Positions 6,193 to 7,852 of a stretch of DNA of 7,852 nucleotides are shown here, piece after piece. The notes beneath the pieces were generated by a model, which was given only the letters and a program-made list of their open reading frames with translations, was not told where the DNA came from and searched no databases. Where the stretch lies: the NCBI GenBank assembly GCA_016869895.1, contig VGDC01000077.1:1-7852 (forward strand). Direction: 5' to 3'. Both the position numbers and the translations under genes were made by a program. Source of the stretch: Alphaproteobacteria bacterium. GTDB taxonomy: Bacteria; Pseudomonadota; Alphaproteobacteria; Rickettsiales; VGDC01. Within the stretch, counting starts at the first letter, position 1. Each line of letters starts with the position of its first letter.

Positions 6193-7119
6193 ATGACCAC
6201 GCTCATCACCGGCGGCTGCGGCTTCATCGGCAGGCATCTGACTGCGGCACTCCTTGGCGCAGGCGAGCAGGTCATCGTGCTCGACGACCTCTCCACCGGA
6301 GACCGGAGCGCGCTGCCCAAGGGCGCAGAACTGGTGGTGGGGGACATCACCACCCCTGACATCTTCGATGCACTGGTCGCCAAGGTCGACCGCGTCTTCC
6401 ACCTCGCCGCCATCGCTTCCGTCGAACGCTCCCGCACCGATTGGCACTGCGCCCATACGGTGAACATCGGTGGCACGGTGAACCTTTTCCACACCATCGC
6501 GAAATCCGGTCGCAAGCTGCCCGTGGTCTATGCTTCCTCGGCAGCGGTGTATGGTGATAGCGACGCGCTGCCGCTGGCGGAAACCACGCCCGTGAAGCCG
6601 CTGAGCGCCTATGGCGCGGATAAATACGCTTGCGAAGTGCATGGGCGCATCGCCGCCGACCTACACGGCATCCCCAACGCCGCCATGCGTTTCTTCAACG
6701 TCTATGGCCCCGGCCAAGACCCGAAATCGCCCTATTCCGGCGTCATCAGCATCTTCATGGCGAAGGCGCGGAAGGGCGAGCCGATGACCATCTTCGGCGA
6801 TGGCAGCCAATCCCGCGATTTCGTTTTCGTGAAAGACGTGGTGAGTGCGCTCCGCGCGGCGATGGATTCGCTTCAGCAGGATAACGCCCAGCATGACGTG
6901 TTCAATGTCGGCACGGGCAAGGCCATCACCATCCGCGAACTGGCGGAGCAGGTCATCGCCCTCGGCGGCAATCGCAGCCAGCTGCTTTTCGGCCCGTCGC
7001 GCGAGGGGGAAATCCTGCATTCCTATTGCGACAACCGCCACGCACAACAGAAACTCGCCTTCCTTCCCGCCACACCGCTGGCGGAGGGGTTACGCATCAC
7101 CTATGAGGCCATATCATGA
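6193..7119 (+). CDS. NAD-dependent nucleotide-sugar epimerase (extended SDR; UDP-GlcNAc/UDP-Glc 4-epimerase-like)
   Basis: The 308-residue product is a complete extended short-chain dehydrogenase. The Rossmann motif GGCGFIG is at 7-13, with Asp 31/32 expected to hold the NAD ribose. HLAA is at 70-73. The catalytic set is S116 (in SSAAVYG), Y140 and K144 (YGADK). RFFNVYGP (166-173) followed by DPKSPYSGVI (176-185) and SRDFVFVKDV (207-216) are hallmarks of the GalE/WbpP/PelX group. By hand alignment to E. coli GalE 'RPGDLPAYWAD', the gatekeeper Tyr299 corresponds to S277 here (within 'REGEILHSYCD'), as in WbpP-type enzymes that accept UDP-GlcNAc. The likely reaction is cytoplasmic interconversion of UDP-GlcNAc and UDP-GalNAc, or of the non-acetylated pair, to supply precursor for a surface polysaccharide. 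It overlaps the next gene by four bases, so the two are probably co-translated. Other 4-epimerases or a dehydratase-type SDR remain possible, although the S-Y-K set and motifs favour epimerase. Confidence 0.88.
   Translation: MTTLITGGCGFIGRHLTAALLGAGEQVIVLDDLSTGDRSALPKGAELVVGDITTPDIFDALVAKVDRVFHLAAIASVERSRTDWHCAHTVNIGGTVNLFHTIAKSGRKLPVVYASSAAVYGDSDALPLAETTPVKPLSAYGADKYACEVHGRIAADLHGIPNAAMRFFNVYGPGQDPKSPYSGVISIFMAKARKGEPMTIFGDGSQSRDFVFVKDVVSALRAAMDSLQQDNAQHDVFNVGTGKAITIRELAEQVIALGGNRSQLLFGPSREGEILHSYCDNRHAQQKLAFLPATPLAEGLRITYEAIS
7105..7108 (+). promoter_or_regulatory. Shine-Dalgarno GAGG inside the epimerase end, before the hydrolase start
   Basis: GAGG ends 7 bases before the ATG at 7116 and lies within the last codons of the epimerase. 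With the ATGA stop/start overlap at 7116-7119 it indicates translational coupling and fixes the hydrolase start. Confidence 0.55.
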
Positions 7120-7852
7120 GCAGCATCACCTTGTCCAAAACCACGCTCATTCTCAGCGTCGTGCTGATGAGCTTCGCCATCATCGCGGGTGTGGTGCTGG
7201 CGCGCCCCGCGACGGGCAAGAACGCCACATGGGCGGTCTATTACACCGACAAACTGCCCTATTCCCGCTTCGTGGGCTATGACATCGTCGCCTTCGACAG
7301 CGATTCCTATCCCGCGTTCAAAGACCAACGCCGCAAGGATCAAATCATCCTCGGCTACCTCTCCACCACCGAGGCCGAGACCTACCGCGACTATTACGAC
7401 ACCATCAAGGGCATGAACCTCTTCGTAGGCAAAAGCGACCTGTGGGATGGACACATGATACTGGACATCCGCAAACCGGAATGGCGGAAATACTTCATCA
7501 ACACGCTGGTGCCACAGGTGCTGAACAAAGGCTTCGACGGCATCATGCTCGACACCATCGACACGGTGCTCTACATGGAAGAAGAGCACCCCAAGGAATT
7601 CAAGGGCATGAAGGAAGCGGCCATCCAGTTCATCATCGAACTGCGTCAGGCCTATCCGAACACCAAACTCATGCTGAACCGCGGCTTCCCCATCCTGCAA
7701 GAAGTCGCGCCCTATGTGGATTACCTGCTGGCGGAGAGCATCCGCGTCGAATACAATTTCGACAACAATACCGCGAAATACTTCCCGCAGGATTATTATG
7801 AGAACGTGGTGGCGGAAATCCAAGCCGCGCGCGCCAAGAACCCCAAGCTGCA
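7116..7852 (+). CDS. Exported glycoside hydrolase, GH114/GH166 type (endo-alpha-1,4-polygalactosaminidase / PelA hydrolase-like), 3' partial
   Basis: The frame runs from the ATG at 7116 to the window edge without a stop, giving 245 residues. Residues 10-29 form a hydrophobic segment ending 'GVVLA' before an Arg-Pro turn, fitting a Sec signal peptide or N-terminal anchor, so the enzyme should act in the periplasm or outside the cell. The TIM-barrel pattern of the family follows: WAVYY (39-43), YDIVAFDSD (55-63), ILGYLST (78-84), a strand ending at 'MILDIRKPEW', GFDGIMLDTID with D141, D146 and D149, LNRGF (187-191), and LLAESI with E207. In relatives an Asp and a late Glu are the catalytic pair; D146 and E207 are the best candidates. 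'LNRGF' and 'AES' recall the hydrolase domain of PelA more than fungal Ega3. The family cleaves alpha-1,4-galactosamine linkages in cationic exopolysaccharides. The coupled epimerase upstream could make the building block. Since the gene is cut off, further domains such as a PelA-like deacetylase cannot be excluded. Confidence 0.82.
   Translation, partial: MSSITLSKTTLILSVVLMSFAIIAGVVLARPATGKNATWAVYYTDKLPYSRFVGYDIVAFDSDSYPAFKDQRRKDQIILGYLSTTEAETYRDYYDTIKGMNLFVGKSDLWDGHMILDIRKPEWRKYFINTLVPQVLNKGFDGIMLDTIDTVLYMEEEHPKEFKGMKEAAIQFIIELRQAYPNTKLMLNRGFPILQEVAPYVDYLLAESIRVEYNFDNNTAKYFPQDYYENVVAEIQAARAKNPKL

Noticed and set aside
6142..6642. Minus-strand open frame over the spacer and epimerase start
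   Set aside because: It lies opposite the Rossmann fold and catalytic Ser region of the epimerase, shows no recognisable motif, and looks like a by-product of the GC-rich coding sequence.
7101..7823. Minus-strand open frame of 240 codons opposite the hydrolase
   Set aside because: The plus frame from 7116 carries the signal segment and all GH114/PelA-type barrel motifs. The antisense product is a shadow with no family features.

Overview
The window is moderately GC-rich bacterial DNA (roughly 55-60% GC by eye) coding densely on the + strand. Strong avoidance of TTA, CTA and TCA codons, a PelX/WbpP-like sugar epimerase and a PelA-like glycosidase suggest a Gram-negative, probably proteobacterial (perhaps alphaproteobacterial) chromosome. 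This taxonomic guess is weak, and no RNA gene or marker protein in the window confirms it.

Layout: (1) Bases 1-6114 are one enormous reading frame, open at the left edge and therefore truncated at its N-terminus. The visible 2,037 residues begin inside a RecJ-type DHH exonuclease (its DHHA1 and OB-fold half). They continue through a complete DEDDh (DnaQ-like) 3'-5' exonuclease domain, about 930 residues of unrecognised sequence, a PIN-like nuclease domain, and a charged coiled-coil tail. If the missing N-terminus is a normal RecJ DHH domain, the whole protein would be about 2,300 residues and carry three separate nuclease folds. (2) Bases 6115-6192 are a short spacer with a weak hairpin, a TTTCAGG direct repeat and a ribosome-binding site. 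(3) Bases 6193-7119 encode an extended-SDR nucleotide-sugar epimerase. (4) Bases 7116-7852 encode, with a 4-base ATGA overlap, the N-terminal part of an exported GH114/GH166-type (PelA-like) glycoside hydrolase that runs off the right edge.

The window has two unrelated themes. The first gene looks like a DNA/RNA-processing or defence enzyme that joins a RecJ-like module (5'-3' polarity in the family), a 3'-5' exonuclease and a PIN nuclease in one chain. The last two genes form a translationally coupled pair. The epimerase has a small (Ser) gatekeeper residue expected to admit N-acetylated UDP-sugars, and the hydrolase belongs to the clan that cleaves galactosamine-containing polysaccharides. 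Together they suggest synthesis and trimming of a Pel-like or galactosaminogalactan-like exopolysaccharide. The most novel item is the giant multi-nuclease fusion and its uncharacterised central region.
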